From NCBI RefSeq assembly GCF_030413175.1, contig NZ_CP129212.1:3348001-3412000 (forward strand): 64,000 nucleotides of DNA, in the 5' to 3' direction. This DNA is from Bradyrhizobium roseum (GTDB lineage: Bacteria > Pseudomonadota > Alphaproteobacteria > Rhizobiales > Xanthobacteraceae). A model generated the notes under the pieces. It saw only the letters and a list, made by a program, of their open reading frames with translations. It was not told the DNA's origin and searched no databases. The position numbers and the translations under genes were made by a program. This document shows positions 35,548 through 45,400 of this stretch, piece after piece; the stretch's first letter is position 1; each line of letters opens with the position of its first letter.

Positions 35548-35709
35548 CTATTTGCCGCCTCGGTTCAATTTGTCCAGCTCGCCCACTCCGTCCTTAATAA
35601 TATCTTTAACCGTCGGGTCCTTGCTGGAATAGTCTTTGTTGGGATCCTTGGTGTCTTTGCTTTGGTTGACGTTCTTGTCGCCGGGATCCTTGTTAGGGCC
35701 TACAGCCAT
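35548..35709 (-). CDS. 53-aa hydrophilic Lys/Asp-rich protein on the opposite strand
   Basis: Begins MAVGPNKDPGDKNVNQSK, continues with repeated Lys-Asp-Pro (KDTKDPNKDYSSKDPTVKD), ends ELDKLNRGGK. The ribosome site GGGAGGAA lies 5 bases before the ATG and is one of the best in the window. It is opposite to its neighbours and bounded upstream by a rightward terminator, so it must have its own promoter: a likely lysogen-expressed cargo gene. Function is unknown; composition suggests a soluble, partly disordered protein. Confidence 0.65.
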   Translation of the reverse strand: MAVGPNKDPGDKNVNQSKDTKDPNKDYSSKDPTVKDIIKDGVGELDKLNRGGK

Positions 35710-35786
35710 TTTAATTCCTCCCGTTTAAGTAGATGGATGATCAGTCTAAACCTTTCTGAGAGCACAATACAATGGGCCGTTCTGGG

Positions 35787-35818
35787 AGAGGCCGCCAGAG
35801 ATTGGCGGCCTCTTTTTC
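35787..35818 (+). terminator. Strong rightward terminator before the packaging genes
   Basis: A 10-bp perfect GC-rich stem (AGAGGCCGCC with GGCGGCCTCT, loop AGAGATT) followed by TTTTT. It would stop early rightward transcription before the terminase genes unless antiterminated. Confidence 0.9.
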
Positions 35819-35831
35819 ATTGCGAGGACGC

Positions 35832-36053
35832 ATGCAGGCAAAGCCAGCTGCGCCAACCGTCGCGCCAACCCTAAAACGGAACAGCGTCACGCACGCCTGG
35901 ATCACGGACCCAGTGTTTATCGAGCTCGCCAGCGAAGCGCAGCGCCGGCGCGTGCATCCCGATCGCCTGACGGCCGCGATCGTCGAGAAGGTGATCCGCA
36001 ATGGCTTGGTCGACGCGCTGTTAGATGATCCGAGGTTCGCATGTACGAAGTGA
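35832..36053 (+). CDS. Small helical phage protein
   Basis: 73 aa from MQAKPAAPTVAP with GCGAGGACGC upstream. A disordered N terminus, then WITDPVFIELASEAQRRRVHPDRLTAAIVEKVIRNGLVD, which looks like a short DNA-binding helical domain (possibly ribbon-helix-helix). It begins 14 bases after the terminator and overlaps the next gene by 13 bases. Confidence 0.55.
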   Translation: MQAKPAAPTVAPTLKRNSVTHAWITDPVFIELASEAQRRRVHPDRLTAAIVEKVIRNGLVDALLDDPRFACTK

Positions 36054-36334
36054 AGCTTTCTGCGCTTGGTTGCCCGACCGAAGAATTCGCCGCCGCGCTC
36101 GAGAAGCATCGCACGGCTGTCGAAGATCACATGATGGGCGAGCCTGGCCGTGCGGCGCCGATCGCGGGCGAGCTCGTGGCGTTCCTGGTGCAGCGGATCC
36201 CTGACAAAGGACCGGTCGCCGATCGCGGACCCGACCGCATCGTGATCGTGCCGTACACGATCATCGACGACACGCCGTTGCCGGCTGAAACGCAGGCCGC
36301 CCTGGACGTATTGCGCGAGACGATTTCCGGCTGA
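36041..36334 (+). CDS. Hypothetical phage protein
   Basis: 97 aa; MYEVKLSALGCPTEEFAAALEKH, then IAGELVAFLVQRIPDKG and DRIVIVPYTIID. No family is recognised. It lies 46 bases before the small terminase gene. Confidence 0.55.
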   Translation: MYEVKLSALGCPTEEFAAALEKHRTAVEDHMMGEPGRAAPIAGELVAFLVQRIPDKGPVADRGPDRIVIVPYTIIDDTPLPAETQAALDVLRETISG

Positions 36335-36380
36335 TCGACGGCCGACGAGGGGAGCGTGGGCTCAGACCCCGCGAATCCGC

Positions 36381-36992
36381 ATGCCCAAAGCTGCTAAAAA
36401 CGCTGCTGATTTTGCTGAGAAGCCGCTCAAAAATGCCAAGCACGAGGCAGTTTTGCAGGCTTACATCGCAGATCCAAAGCGCATTGGCTTCAAATCCTAT
36501 CTTGTTGTTTATCCTAATTCTTCCGACGCTGCGGCGTCGACCGGGTTCAGCCGGTTGCTCAAGAATGCGGGGTTCGCGGCTCGACTGAGCTTTCTGGACG
36601 CCCGCGTGACGGAGAAAGTGGTCGAGCAGGCCGCCGTCACCAGGGAGCAGGTGATCGAGGAACTCGCCAAGATCGGCTTTGCCAACATGCTCGACTACGC
36701 CCGCGTGACGGATGACGGCGAGCCGTACATCGACCTTTCCGGGGTGACGCGCGACAAGGCCGCGGCGATCGCATCGTTCACGGTGGAGGATTTCAAGGAC
36801 GGCCGCGGCGAGGATGCGCGCGACGTCCGCAAGGTGACCTTCAAGCTGCACGACAAGCGCGCTGCGCTGGTCGATATCGGCCGCCACCTCGGCATGTTCG
36901 AGGAGAAGCACAAGCACGAGCACACCGGCAAGGACGGCGCTGCGCTGGTGCCCGTGATCAACATCAATGGCCAAAAGCGCAGCGGCGCTTAA
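36381..36992 (+). CDS. Terminase small subunit
   Basis: 203 aa. KHEAVLQAYIADPKRIGFKSYLVVYPNSS followed by two helices and LDARVTEKVVEQAAVTREQVIEELAKIGFANMLDYA follows the Terminase_2 pattern: N-terminal helix-turn-helix for pac/cos DNA recognition, then the oligomerisation region. It would recognise the phage genome and regulate the large subunit. The gene overlaps the large-subunit gene by 26 bases, as usual for this pair. Confidence 0.85.
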   Translation: MPKAAKNAADFAEKPLKNAKHEAVLQAYIADPKRIGFKSYLVVYPNSSDAAASTGFSRLLKNAGFAARLSFLDARVTEKVVEQAAVTREQVIEELAKIGFANMLDYARVTDDGEPYIDLSGVTRDKAAAIASFTVEDFKDGRGEDARDVRKVTFKLHDKRAALVDIGRHLGMFEEKHKHEHTGKDGAALVPVININGQKRSGA

Positions 36993-38490
36993 GCCGGAGA
37001 GCGCCGAGCTCGACTTCGATCTCCACGCCAAACAGGAGCAAGCGCTCAACTCGGTGGCGACCGAGATCCTGTATGGCGGCGCCGCCGGCGGCGGCAAATC
37101 GCATCTGATGCGGGTCGCCGCGGTGCTGTGGTGCTCGATGATCCCGGGCCTGCAGGTCTATCTGTTCCGCCGGCTGCGCGACGATCTGATCAAGAACCAC
37201 ATGGAAGGCCCGAACGGCTTTCGCGCGATGCTGGCCGGTTGGGTCGCGTGCGGCTTCTGCGTCATCATCGAGGACCAGATCAGGTTCTGGAACGGCTCGA
37301 AGATCTATCTCTGTCACTGCAAGGACGAGGCGCACCGGTTCAAATACCAGGGCGCTGAGATCCATGTGCTGCTGATCGACGAGCTGACGCACTTCACCGA
37401 GAAGATCTACCGCTTCCTGCGCAACCGCGTGCGCATGGTCGGCATCACGCTGCCGAAGGAGTACAGAGGCAAGTTCCCGCGGATCGTCTGCGGCGCCAAC
37501 CCCGGCGGCATCGGCCACCAGTTCGTCAAGGCGACGTTCATCGACGGCGCGACGCCGTTGAAGGTCTATCGCGCGGCCAACGACGAGGGCGGCATGCTCC
37601 GCCAGTACATTCCTGCGAAGCTCGAGGACAACCCCTCGATGACCGAGCAGGATCCCGGCTACGAGGCGAGGCTCTCCGGCCTCGGTTCGGATGCCCTGGT
37701 CCGCGCGATGCGCGACGGCGACTGGGACATCATCGAGGGCGCGTTCTTCGACTGCTTCAGCCGCGGCAAGCACGTCTGCAAGCCGTTCCCGATTCCGAAG
37801 GGATGGACCAAATTCCGCGCCGGCGACTGGGGTTACGCCAAGCCGTTCGCGTTCGGCTGGTACGCGGTGGTTGGCGACGACTTCCTGACGCCTGATGGCC
37901 GCATGCTGCCCCGCGGCTGCCTGGTGAAGTACCGCGAGTGGTACGGCGTCGCCAAGGACAGGCAGGGCAAATACCGGCCCGACGTCGGCTTGCGGATGAG
38001 CTCCGCCTCGGTCGGCATCGGGGTTCGCTTGCGGGATTACGCGGACGAGATCTCCTACGGCGTGCTGGATCCTGCCGCGTTCTCGCAGAACGGCGGGCCC
38101 TCGATCGCCGAGGACATGAAGGCCGAAGGGAAGGGCGCCACCTTCCGCCCCGCCGACAATGCGCGCGTCGCGGCCCGCGGCGCGATCGGTGGCTGGAGCC
38201 AGGTGCGCGGCCGCCTGCAGGGCGACGAAGACGAGCGGCCGATGCTCGTGTTCTTCGACACCTGCATTCACTCGATCCGAACGATCCCGGCGCTGCAGCA
38301 CGACGAGGCGAAGCCGGAAGATCTCGACACCACGCAGGAAGATCACGCGGCCGACGAGACCCGCTACGCCTGCATGTCGCGGCCCTGGATCAGGAAGCCG
38401 CCCGAAGAGAAGAAGCCATTCGCCAAGCCCGGCCAGGTGCCGCTGCCTGGTCCGCCGATGCCCACGACGGGGAGCAAGATCCGCTTATGA
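36967..38490 (+). CDS. Terminase large subunit
   Basis: 507 aa DNA-packaging motor. The ATPase half has the P-loop GGAAGGGKS (37-45) and Walker B VLLIDELTHF (134-143), with the coupling motif region CGANPGGIGH. The RNase H-like nuclease half starts near RAGDWGYAKPF, where Asp287 is the first metal ligand; FDTC and the Asp-rich DLDTTQEDHAADETRYA supply later acidic residues. The C terminus is Pro-rich. It works with the portal and small subunit to fill the prohead. Its stop overlaps the portal start (ATGA). Confidence 0.95.
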   Translation: MAKSAAALKPESAELDFDLHAKQEQALNSVATEILYGGAAGGGKSHLMRVAAVLWCSMIPGLQVYLFRRLRDDLIKNHMEGPNGFRAMLAGWVACGFCVIIEDQIRFWNGSKIYLCHCKDEAHRFKYQGAEIHVLLIDELTHFTEKIYRFLRNRVRMVGITLPKEYRGKFPRIVCGANPGGIGHQFVKATFIDGATPLKVYRAANDEGGMLRQYIPAKLEDNPSMTEQDPGYEARLSGLGSDALVRAMRDGDWDIIEGAFFDCFSRGKHVCKPFPIPKGWTKFRAGDWGYAKPFAFGWYAVVGDDFLTPDGRMLPRGCLVKYREWYGVAKDRQGKYRPDVGLRMSSASVGIGVRLRDYADEISYGVLDPAAFSQNGGPSIAEDMKAEGKGATFRPADNARVAARGAIGGWSQVRGRLQGDEDERPMLVFFDTCIHSIRTIPALQHDEAKPEDLDTTQEDHAADETRYACMSRPWIRKPPEEKKPFAKPGQVPLPGPPMPTTGSKIRL

Positions 38491-40835
38491 CCGATGCCGT
38501 CGACGAGCTGATCGAGGACCGCGACGACGCGGCGGAGGCGGCGCTGGCCAAGGAGCCGAAGTCGTCAAAGGTCTGGCTGGACCTGATCGGCGACGCCGAG
38601 CGCATCTTCCGGAACTACCAGGACAAGGCCGACTCGATCGACAAGCTCTATGCGAGCCTGGAGCGGCTTTCGAAGGACAACCGCGACCGCGAATTCCAGC
38701 TGTTCTGGGCCAACATCGAGGTGCTCAAGCCGTCGGTCTATTCGCGGCCGCCGGTGCCAGTGGTCGTGCCGCAGTTCAAGGACCGCAAGTCGGTGCCGCG
38801 GATGGCGGCCGAGCTGCTCGAGCGGTCCTCGATCGTCACCTACCGGACCGAGAGCATTCATGACGTGCTGATGGCCGTGCGCGATGACCTGGTGATCCAG
38901 GCCCGCGGCGCGGTGTGGCTGCGCTACGAGGCGGAGCAGAAGAAGGGTTATCTCTGCCAGAAGGTCTGCGTCGACAGGGTTGCGCGCAAGGATTTCCTGC
39001 ACGATCCGGCGCGGATCTGGAAAGAGGTCGACTGGGTCGCAACCGCCTCGCATTTGCCGCGCTCGAAGATGCGCAAGCGCTTTCGGGAGACGTCCGGCGA
39101 TGCCTACAAGAATGCCGCCTACGAGGTTCGCAAGGACGACGAGACCGACGACGGCAAGAAGAAGGCCCGCGTCTGGGAGCTGTGGTCGAAGTCGCTGGAC
39201 AAGGTGGTCTGGGTCACCGAGGGCGTCGAGGTCGTGCTCGACGAGGACAAGCCGCATCTTGAGCTCGAGGGCTTCTTCCCGTGTCCGAAGCCGGCCTACG
39301 GCACGACGCAGCGGGAATCGCTGATCCCGGTCCCCGATATGGTCTTCTACAAGGACCAGCTCGAGGAGATCAACGAGCTCACCGCGCGGATCTCCGCGCT
39401 CGCGACCGCGGTCAAGGTCCGCGGCTTCTATCCCGCGGGCGCCGGCGACATCGGCGATGCGATCGAGGCGGCCGTCAAGGCCACCACCGACAACCAGCTG
39501 CTGATCCCGATCGCGAACTGGGCCCTGGTCGGCAACGCCGGCGTCAAGGACATGATCGTCTGGCTGCCGATCGACCAGATCGTCAACGCCATCAAGGAGC
39601 TCGTGGCGCTGCGCAAGGAGCTGATGGACGACGTCTATCAGATCACGGGTCTCTCCGACATCATGCGCGGCCAGACCGAGGCCAGCGAGACGCTCGGCGC
39701 GCAGAAGCTCAAAAGCCAGTACGGCTCGGTCCGGATCCGGGATCGCCAGGGCGAGATGGTGCGGATCGCGCGCGACATCACCCGGATCGCCGGCGAGATC
39801 ATGGCGGAGAACTTTTCCGCGCAATCGCTGCTCGACATGAGCCAGCTGGACGTCGAGACCGAGGCGTCGATCGCGACCAAGGCCAAGCCGATCGAGGCTC
39901 AGATCCGGGCGATCCTGGCGAAGGTGGAGCAGGCCAAGGCCGATCCGCAGGCCCAGGCGATGGCGCAGCAGAACCCGCAGGCCGCCCACCAGGCGATCGC
40001 CCAAGCCAAGGGCCAGGTCGACCAGCTGAAGGCCCAGCTCGACAAGCTCAAGCAGGTGCCGACAATCGAGAGGATCATGGCGCTGCTGCGCGACCAGCGG
40101 ATGCGGCCGTTCGCACTCGACATCGAGACCGATTCCACGATCCAGCCCGACGAGGACGCCGAGAAGCAGCGCGCCACCGAGTTCACCACCGCGATCGGCG
40201 GCTACATGAAGGAGACGCTGCCGCTGGTGCAGAGCATGCCGCAGGCCGCACCGCTGGCCGCGCAGTTCCTCAAATACATCGCCAGCCGCTTCCGCGCCGG
40301 CCGTGAGCTCGAGGGCGTGATCGACGAGTTCGCCGACCAGATGGCGCAGCTCGCCAGCCAGCCGAAGCCGCCGGATCCGGAGCAGCAGAAAGCGGCCGCC
40401 GACGCCGAGGCCAAGCAGCTCAAGGCCAAGACCGATGCCGAGACCGCCCAGGCCGATAACGCCGAGCGCCAGGCCAACGCGCAGAAGACGGCGGCCGAGG
40501 CCCAGGCGAAGTCGCTCGAGGCCCAGACCAAGGCGGCCGACGCCGAGAGCGCGCGCAGGATCTCCGAGCAGCAGGAAGTGGACGCGGCCGAGGCCAGGCG
40601 CATCGAGCGCGAGGGCAAGATCGCCGTGACCAACAAGCAGATCGAGCTGATGGAAGCCGACGGCGTCCGCAAAACACAGATTGACGACCAGACGCTCAAG
40701 AAGGGCGCGCTCGAGCTGCAGCTGCTCGACAAGAAGATCGAGCAGTCGCAGGTCGCCACCGAGAATTCGATCGTCGCCACCGAGGCCGCGGCCAGGGCCA
40801 AGCAGCAGGCAGCACAACCGAAGGAGCCGGCCTGA
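38487..40835 (+). CDS. Portal protein (P22-like, with long coiled-coil tail)
   Basis: 782 aa. The core (about 1-600: KVWLDLIGDAERIFRNYQDKADSIDK, DFLHDPARIWKEVDWVA, GFFPCPKPAYGTT, DVYQITGLSDIMRGQT) matches podoviral P22 gp1-like portals, whose dodecamer forms the DNA gate. The last 200 residues are a long Ala/Glu/Gln/Lys coiled coil (EAKQLKAKTDAETAQADNAE...), comparable to the P22 portal barrel. Start fixed by the ATGA overlap with the terminase stop. Confidence 0.88.
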   Translation: MTDAVDELIEDRDDAAEAALAKEPKSSKVWLDLIGDAERIFRNYQDKADSIDKLYASLERLSKDNRDREFQLFWANIEVLKPSVYSRPPVPVVVPQFKDRKSVPRMAAELLERSSIVTYRTESIHDVLMAVRDDLVIQARGAVWLRYEAEQKKGYLCQKVCVDRVARKDFLHDPARIWKEVDWVATASHLPRSKMRKRFRETSGDAYKNAAYEVRKDDETDDGKKKARVWELWSKSLDKVVWVTEGVEVVLDEDKPHLELEGFFPCPKPAYGTTQRESLIPVPDMVFYKDQLEEINELTARISALATAVKVRGFYPAGAGDIGDAIEAAVKATTDNQLLIPIANWALVGNAGVKDMIVWLPIDQIVNAIKELVALRKELMDDVYQITGLSDIMRGQTEASETLGAQKLKSQYGSVRIRDRQGEMVRIARDITRIAGEIMAENFSAQSLLDMSQLDVETEASIATKAKPIEAQIRAILAKVEQAKADPQAQAMAQQNPQAAHQAIAQAKGQVDQLKAQLDKLKQVPTIERIMALLRDQRMRPFALDIETDSTIQPDEDAEKQRATEFTTAIGGYMKETLPLVQSMPQAAPLAAQFLKYIASRFRAGRELEGVIDEFADQMAQLASQPKPPDPEQQKAAADAEAKQLKAKTDAETAQADNAERQANAQKTAAEAQAKSLEAQTKAADAESARRISEQQEVDAAEARRIEREGKIAVTNKQIELMEADGVRKTQIDDQTLKKGALELQLLDKKIEQSQVATENSIVATEAAARAKQQAAQPKEPA

Positions 40836-41077
40836 TGGGTTTCCCCGTCGTCATCGTCCCGAGTGGCGGGCTGCCGGTCACCGAAGCCGCCAACGGCTTC
40901 GGCACGCCGGTGGAGATCGCGGCGAACGGGTTTGGATTCGCGGTGACGATCGTGGCCTCCGGCGGGCTGCCGGTGATCGGGACGGGCGGGGCGTCCGCCC
41001 ACTCATTCATCCTGCTCGAGGATGGATCGAAGGTCCTTTTGGAAGACGGCGTCGGCCGCATCATTCAAGAACCATGA
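40835..41077 (+). CDS. Small Gly/Val-rich repeat protein
   Basis: 80 aa. Near-repeats VVIVPSGGLPVTEAANGFG and VTIVASGGLPVIG flank EIAANGFGFA, followed by LLEDGSKVLLEDGVGRIIQE. The beta-repeat pattern is typical of small virion or fibre-associated proteins. Its start shares bases with the portal stop (TGATG). Confidence 0.6.
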   Translation: MGFPVVIVPSGGLPVTEAANGFGTPVEIAANGFGFAVTIVASGGLPVIGTGGASAHSFILLEDGSKVLLEDGVGRIIQEP

Positions 41078-41085
41078 GGTCAATC

Positions 41086-42399
41086 ATGAGACGTTATCTA
41101 GCGGCCTTCGCGACCGCGTGGCTCCTGCTGTCCGGACCTGCTGTTGCGGCCGACAGCAAGCTCAGCGACTTGCCGGCGGCGTCCGCACTCGATGGCTCCG
41201 AGCTGCTGCTGGGCGTCCAGGGCGGTACCAACAAGAAGATCACCGGCAACCAGGTCAAGGCGCTTGTCGGTGGCGTCACCTCCGTCGCCACCGCATGCGG
41301 CGTCACCGGCGGCACGATCACGACGACGGGCACGATCCAGGGTGCGGCGCAGGACAGCGTCATCTCCGGCACGACGTACACGCTGCTCAGTACCGACTGC
41401 GGCCTGGTCAAGCGCACGACGAACGCTTCGGCGACCACGATCACCGTACCGGTGCCGACGGGCTTCGGGGCGAACTACTTCACAACGGTAAAATGCGAGA
41501 GCGCCGCTGGCTGCACGCTGTCGCCCTCGAGCACGACGATCGACGGCAGCGGCAGCAACATTTCGCTAGCCAACGGTGCGAGCACTGACCTGTATCTGGA
41601 CGGCTCCAGCGCATGGCATCGGTTGCCTGGCGGCGGTGGTGGTGCCGGCACGGTTACCACGACGGGTTCGCCAGCGAATGGCAATCTCTCGAAGTTCTCC
41701 GGCCCGTCGTCGATCACGAACGGGGATCTTGCGGGCGACGTAACGACGAACGGAACGCTGGCCACGACGGCTAAGGGCACTGTTCCGCTTAGCTACGTAG
41801 CGTCCAACTGGAGTTTTGCCCCGCCAGCGTCGGGTATGACCGGGGGGGCGACGTTCATTGCCAATCAGATTTACTGCCGGCTGTTTCAGTTCTCCACCAC
41901 CATCACGATCGGAACGGTTGGACTCAACGTCACGACGAGCGTCGGCGGGGGGAACGTCCAGATCGCCTACTACACCAACAACCCGACATCTAACGTGCCG
42001 GCCGCGCTGATCAGCAACACCGGCAGCATAAGCACTGCAACAACCGGAAATAAATCCGGTGCCTTGGGGGCAAACATTCAGCTCGGGCCTGGCTCTACCG
42101 CAGGACGAGACATCTGGATTTGCGTCAACAGCGACAACACGACCCATGTCATGTCGGCCTACACTACAGCCGACAATGGCTTCAGTATGCGGGCCAGCGC
42201 GCCGACGCAAGCTGGCATCTCGGTCGCCGGCAACGCCCTTGGCTTGGACAATATCAGCTGTAATGGCGCGAACTGCCAGCCTGCGGGCAACAGCACGTTC
42301 GGTTCTTGGAACGCAAGTCTCGTCGGCACGACGTGGACTTACAACACGCAGGTGTCACGCTTTCCCGCTCAGCAAATCCAAGTCCTTTCCTCGCCGTAG
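41086..42399 (+). CDS. Exported phage-encoded beta-rich protein
   Basis: 437 aa with a textbook Sec signal peptide (RRYLAAFATAWLLLSGPAVAADS; cleavage after AVA). The mature part is Ser/Thr/Gly-rich and beta-repetitive (KLSDLPAASALDGSELLLGVQG, LSKFSGPSSITNGDLAGDV), like phage tail-fibre and host-attachment proteins. Cys pairs (CGVTGGT, CESAAGC) would suit the periplasm. A virion protein with a signal peptide is unusual. GAGG 6 bases before this ATG favours it over the ATG at 41074. Confidence 0.7.
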   Translation: MRRYLAAFATAWLLLSGPAVAADSKLSDLPAASALDGSELLLGVQGGTNKKITGNQVKALVGGVTSVATACGVTGGTITTTGTIQGAAQDSVISGTTYTLLSTDCGLVKRTTNASATTITVPVPTGFGANYFTTVKCESAAGCTLSPSSTTIDGSGSNISLANGASTDLYLDGSSAWHRLPGGGGGAGTVTTTGSPANGNLSKFSGPSSITNGDLAGDVTTNGTLATTAKGTVPLSYVASNWSFAPPASGMTGGATFIANQIYCRLFQFSTTITIGTVGLNVTTSVGGGNVQIAYYTNNPTSNVPAALISNTGSISTATTGNKSGALGANIQLGPGSTAGRDIWICVNSDNTTHVMSAYTTADNGFSMRASAPTQAGISVAGNALGLDNISCNGANCQPAGNSTFGSWNASLVGTTWTYNTQVSRFPAQQIQVLSSP

Positions 42400-42414
42400 G
42401 GTGAATTTTTAGAA

Positions 42415-45400
42415 ATGCGAAAGCTCCTCATCCTCCTGGCCTGCCTGCTCGTCACCAGCGGTGCCGAAGCGCGCCCTCGTGGCGTCGCGCCTACCAACGG
42501 CTTCAACGGCGGCGGCGCGCAGATCAACACCAATACGACGTCGTACTACTACAACCAGAAGCGCGATCTGAACTACTGGCAGACCGGGGCTCAGCAGAAG
42601 ATCGTCAGCTCGCTGAACGGCACGCTTCAGGGCAAGGGCGCGTGGGACGCCTTGGGGGCGTCTAGTCAGCCCTATTTCAATTCGACGACCGGCGAACTCA
42701 ATGTGCCCGTTCAGTCGGACGTCACTTCGTATTGCCGTGGCGTATTCACTGACCCGCTGGGGGTTCCGGGCGCGAGCCCAACGGGCGTATACGGCCCCCC
42801 GAATGTCGGTTTCTCGGGACCGCAGGGCAAATGGTGGCTTGGGCAGGTCTGGAACCTTGAGTGGTCGGGGACCATCAGCACGGCCGGAACGAAGTTCACA
42901 AATTTCGGAAGCGCCGGAACGGGAGGCTCTCCTGGCTTCGGAGCAGTAGGAAGCTGCGGCGCAAACTGCGCCACGGTGACGTTCGGCAATGCGACGTCTG
43001 CCAGCAATTTCGAACCGTGCTTCGTCATCGATGCATCAAACCGAAGCGACCCGCCACGGAACATAAAGTTCTACCGTTCGGAGCATGTTACCCAGGCACG
43101 AAGCGCCGATTTGGCGACCAGCATGCTCAATCCGGACTGGCTCGCGCAGTGGGGCACGGCCGGCAAGAACGGCATAGGCAAAATCCGCTGGATGGATCCG
43201 ATCGGTGCGAATCTCAACGCCACCACGGACTTCTCTCAACTCGCCGAATACACGTTCGCCACCTACGGCACGACCGACGGCATCACCGGCGGCGGCACGG
43301 GCAAGGTATTTTCTAGCGGATATAACGGCGCCGCCGGCCCCAAAATGGGTATCGGTCCGCAGACTATTTGCGTCGTCTCAAACAAGGTGGGCGCGCACGC
43401 TCATTTCACGTTCCCTTATGCGTTCACGACGGCCGCGGCACTTTCTCTCGGTCATGCCTTCAACGGCTGCATGAACCAAGGGCTCGTGGTCGAGTACGAG
43501 TACTGCAACGAAGTTTGGAATTTCGGCGGCGGCTTCAACTGCTTTCGCTATGCTCGACGGCAGGCGTGGCCACCGCTTGGCCCGAGCCCTCCGTATCAGC
43601 AGGCCGTGACGGTCAACAGCATCACGCCCGGCAATCCGACGACGATCAATGTCACGACGAACACGTATGTTAACGGAGACGTGATCTCGTTCTCCATCCC
43701 CGGCGGCAATACGATTGCGACCGCGCTCGACAATGATGGAACGAATGCGAAGGGGCCGTTCATCGTTGGCAATGCCACTGGAGCCAGCTTCACGGTGCCT
43801 GTCGACACCACCGGACTGTTATACGCCTCCGGCGGTACTGTGTTTTTGGCTGATGGCGCGGCTACGCGATGGGCAGGATATCGATCAGCCCAGCTGATGG
43901 ATCAAATCTACGCTGGCTACGGTGCCGCCAATCGATCGCGCTGGAAGGGCGTCCTCGGCGGTCAACTTGAAAGCGCTGCGCAGTCGTTACAGAACGCCCT
44001 CACTGGCGCGATGTTTTTCATTTCCAACGAGAGCGTTGGAACCGGTGCCTGCGCGCCGCGCAAGTGTCTGCAGGAACTCTACGACAAGGGCATGGTTGCT
44101 CCCTACGCCGGCAACAGCGCCTACAATGGCACGCCGGTGCAGGGCATCCAGACTGGCACGGCAACGCCGACGGTGAACGCCAGCGGCCACTCCTTCGTCA
44201 ATGGCCAGGTGATCCGCTGCTATGCCACGACCGGCATGACGCAAATCAACAATCTGACTGGGACGGTATCTGGTGTCGGTGCCGGCGTCTTTACCCTGAA
44301 CATCAACACAACCGGCTTTAGTCCATGGGTTATTGGCAACGGCAATTTCTGTATCGACAACGCGCTGCCAAAAGCAGCTGAAGACAGCATTGCGCTCAAT
44401 ATCTCGACGCCGGCTACCTATCCGACGAAGTATTCTTACTTCGCCGAGCAGATGTCAGATGCGACGATCAACGGCACCTCGGTGTCGAACCCGTCGTTTG
44501 GCTACACGATCCAATCCGCGGGAAATTGGCGATCTTTCGCCAGCTGCGGCGTGTCCTGCATGCCCGGGATTTTCTTGCGCAATGCCCTCAAGGCCAAATC
44601 CTACGGTCTGACTTTTGACGAGTACGAGGGGGCGAATGCCTCCGAATATCTCGACACGATAGGCACCTACGTCACTGTCTCGGGCAACTCTGCGACTGCC
44701 CAGCTTTTTGATTTCAAGGCGAACTGGCAATACGACGCCGGTACCGCGACGAAGGGCCCTGCGGACATCACCGCGGCCCACATTGCAGCTAGCCAAGCCG
44801 CGGGAGCTCCATTTCCTTCCACCTATCTCGAAATCGGTGGTGGCCCGGCTCCATTCTCGGCGACGAGATATGCTGGCGACGCAAATCCTGCCATCACCCG
44901 GATGTACGCGCAAAACGCGCTGGGGCCCCACGTGGAGTCCTATACGCCACCTGCTTGGACGGCGACCTATCCGGGCAACGCCACCAACAAATACACCGCC
45001 AGCGGCGCCTGCACGAACTGCACCGAGGGGCCGCCGGCCCATACGGTCTTAATCGGGACGGCGGCCACCACCGCGATTGTCGTCGTGGCCCAGCAGAGCG
45101 GCTCAGTCACGCAGGTGCAATGTGATGGGGTGTCCTCGACAACCCCCGTAATCGCCAACGCCACGTCGTTCAGGGTTTCTATTTTCGTCCTGTCTCTGAA
45201 CGCGGGGGCGAATGCCCGCACCTGCCAGATGACGACATCGGGGGCGGGTGGAGCTCCCCGGACGTTCTACGTCGCTACGGTAGCCGGATTGCTGAGCACG
45301 ACGCCAGTCAGTGCCATCGCATCTAACCCGAACGGAACCTTTACCGCCGGCTACACGGGCGGCAACTTGATGGTCGCCGCATCGGCCTGCGGCTTGGCCT

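Noticed and set aside
35305..35874. 189-codon rightward frame across the DUF2513 end and the terminator
   Set aside because: It runs through a strong terminator and antisense to the 53-aa gene; only its middle part (the recombinase remnant) has recognisable content.
38565..40817. Very long (750-codon) leftward frame antisense to the portal gene, and similar long antisense frames over glnA, tig, clpX and lon
   Set aside because: They are codon-phase shadows of GC-rich genes: Arg/Leu/His-rich, no ribosome sites, and the sense genes are certain.
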